Shown here: piece after piece, positions 5,533 to 6,300 of the stretch
How the letters are laid out: the number at the start of each line of letters is the position of its first letter
Position numbering within the stretch: position 1 is the stretch's first letter
Assembly (NCBI GenBank): GCA_003159055.1
Contig: PMLH01000599.1
Coordinates: forward strand, 736-7,035
Direction: 5' to 3'
DNA length: 6,300 bases
From: Myxococcales bacterium
GTDB taxonomy: Bacteria > Myxococcota > Polyangia > Fen-1088
Notes under the pieces: generated by a model
The model's database searches: none
Seen by the model: the letters and a program-made list of their open reading frames with translations, nothing else
What the model was told of the DNA's origin: nothing
Translations under genes and position numbers: made by a program

Positions 5533-6300
5533 CGGAGATGTTCGAGCAAGTGCGTGAGCGGGTGCTCTGCGCATTCCCCGGCCTCGAGACGGCGACCCTT
5601 TCGCCGCTCGGCCACGGTCTCATCAATCAGACGTTTCTGGTGACCACCGAACGCGAGCACTTCGTCTTGCAGCGACTGGCACCCATCTTTTCGCCGGAGA
5701 TCAACCGCAACATCGCGGCCGTGACCGGTGCGCTGGCCTCGGCGGGGCTTGTCACCCCGCGACTTCTCCCGACGCGGGACGGACGGCTGTGGCTCGATCT
5801 TGCCGCCGGCGGCGTCTGGCGCATGCAGAGCTTCGTGGCAGGCCAGGGCTTTGACAAAGTGCCAAGCCCAGCCCAGGCACGATCCGCCGGCGAGTTGGTC
5901 GCGCGCTTCCATCGCGCGCTGGAAAAACTCGACCATCGATTCGTTGGCATGCGCGAAGGCGTCCATGACACGGCCAAGCACCTTGCGCGGCTCGGCGAGG
6001 CCCAGGCAGCCCATGCCAACCACCGCCTTGCTTCCGACGTCGCCACGCTCGCGCAGATGATTCTCGCGTCCGCCGGACGGCTGCAACCGCTGCCTGCATT
6101 GCCTCCGCGCATCGGCCACGGCGACCTCAAGCTCAACAACATCCTCTTTGCTGGCGAGCGGGCACCGGCCTCGGAAACCGCGGTGTGCCTCATCGACCTC
6201 GACACCGTCGGACCGGTGCTGCTGGCGCATGAGCTCGGCGACGCGTGGCGGTCGTGGTGCAACCTGTCCGGTGAGGATGCGACACAAGCAGAGGTGGATT
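5529..6300 (+). CDS. APH/NahK-like small-molecule phosphotransferase (runs off right edge)
   Basis: The first 257 residues of a kinase with the aminoglycoside phosphotransferase/choline kinase fold, which transfers the ATP gamma-phosphate to a small hydroxyl substrate, often a sugar. The N-lobe has GHGLINQTFLV (28-38), a glycine-loop equivalent, and FVLQRLAP (45-52). The catalytic loop is GHGDLKLNN (196-204), with His197, Asp199 and Asn204, and the metal-binding motif is LIDLDT (221-226). INQTFLV, the VLQR strand, NIAAVTGAL and IDLDTVGP resemble N-acetylhexosamine 1-kinase and its COG2334 relatives, so a sugar 1-kinase is the leading guess. Substrate cannot be fixed. Family members are around 340-370 residues, so roughly 100 C-terminal residues should be missing. 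ATG 5529 overlaps the upstream stop as ATGA and has no good Shine-Dalgarno, which suggests translational coupling; ATG 5538 in frame is an alternative. Antibiotic resistance is not indicated. Confidence 0.88.
   Translation, partial: MTEMFEQVRERVLCAFPGLETATLSPLGHGLINQTFLVTTEREHFVLQRLAPIFSPEINRNIAAVTGALASAGLVTPRLLPTRDGRLWLDLAAGGVWRMQSFVAGQGFDKVPSPAQARSAGELVARFHRALEKLDHRFVGMREGVHDTAKHLARLGEAQAAHANHRLASDVATLAQMILASAGRLQPLPALPPRIGHGDLKLNNILFAGERAPASETAVCLIDLDTVGPVLLAHELGDAWRSWCNLSGEDATQAEVD

Noticed and set aside
5364..6287. 307-residue minus-strand open frame
   Set aside because: It is antisense to the end of the envelope gene and to the kinase, which has intact catalytic motifs. Shadow frame.
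5529..6300. Aminoglycoside resistance gene
   Set aside because: The fold is shared, but the INQTFLV, VLQR and IDLDT motifs point to the sugar-kinase-like branch, and there is no mobile or resistance context.

Overview
The window is chromosomal DNA from a GC-rich (low-to-mid 60s % by eye) Gram-negative bacterium and carries six genes with little spacing. The best clue to lineage is the protein at 3844-5532. A signal peptide, a TPR-like helical block, a beta-sandwich-like middle and a C-terminal outer-membrane-barrel-like part follow one another in it, a layout I associate with Myxococcota and related former Deltaproteobacteria. The plant/chlamydial-type enoyl-ACP reductase fits such a lineage but does not prove it. 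The assignment is inference. I see no mobile element, CRISPR array, tRNA or rRNA.

Left part (1-1242). The minus strand carries the start of the glutamate synthase large subunit (gltB), read out of the window to the left. A 244-base divergent control region separates it from a plus-strand gene for an OmpR/PhoB-fold regulator. The regulator's receiver domain has lost most of the phosphorylation pocket, and its overall look is that of actinobacterial GlnR, the global nitrogen regulator. Its placement back-to-back with gltB makes local control of glutamate synthesis an attractive hypothesis.

Middle (1243-3742). The regulator, pheA (prephenate dehydratase) and fabI (NADH-dependent enoyl-ACP reductase) follow each other with gaps of only 10 and 15 bases and are probably one transcript. 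PheA makes phenylpyruvate, which a glutamate-dependent aminotransferase converts to phenylalanine, so a link to nitrogen supply is conceivable. FabI does the last step of the fatty-acid elongation cycle. Its active site has a Phe where the first Tyr of the usual pair is expected.

Right part (3743-6300). A 101-base gap holds two abutting hairpins without a T-tract. It is followed by the exported TPR/barrel protein (GTG start, good Shine-Dalgarno) and, overlapping it by ATGA, a small-molecule kinase of the APH/NahK-like fold that runs off the right edge. The two are probably translationally coupled.

The long open frames antisense to gltB and to pheA/fabI are GC-rich shadows and are not called.
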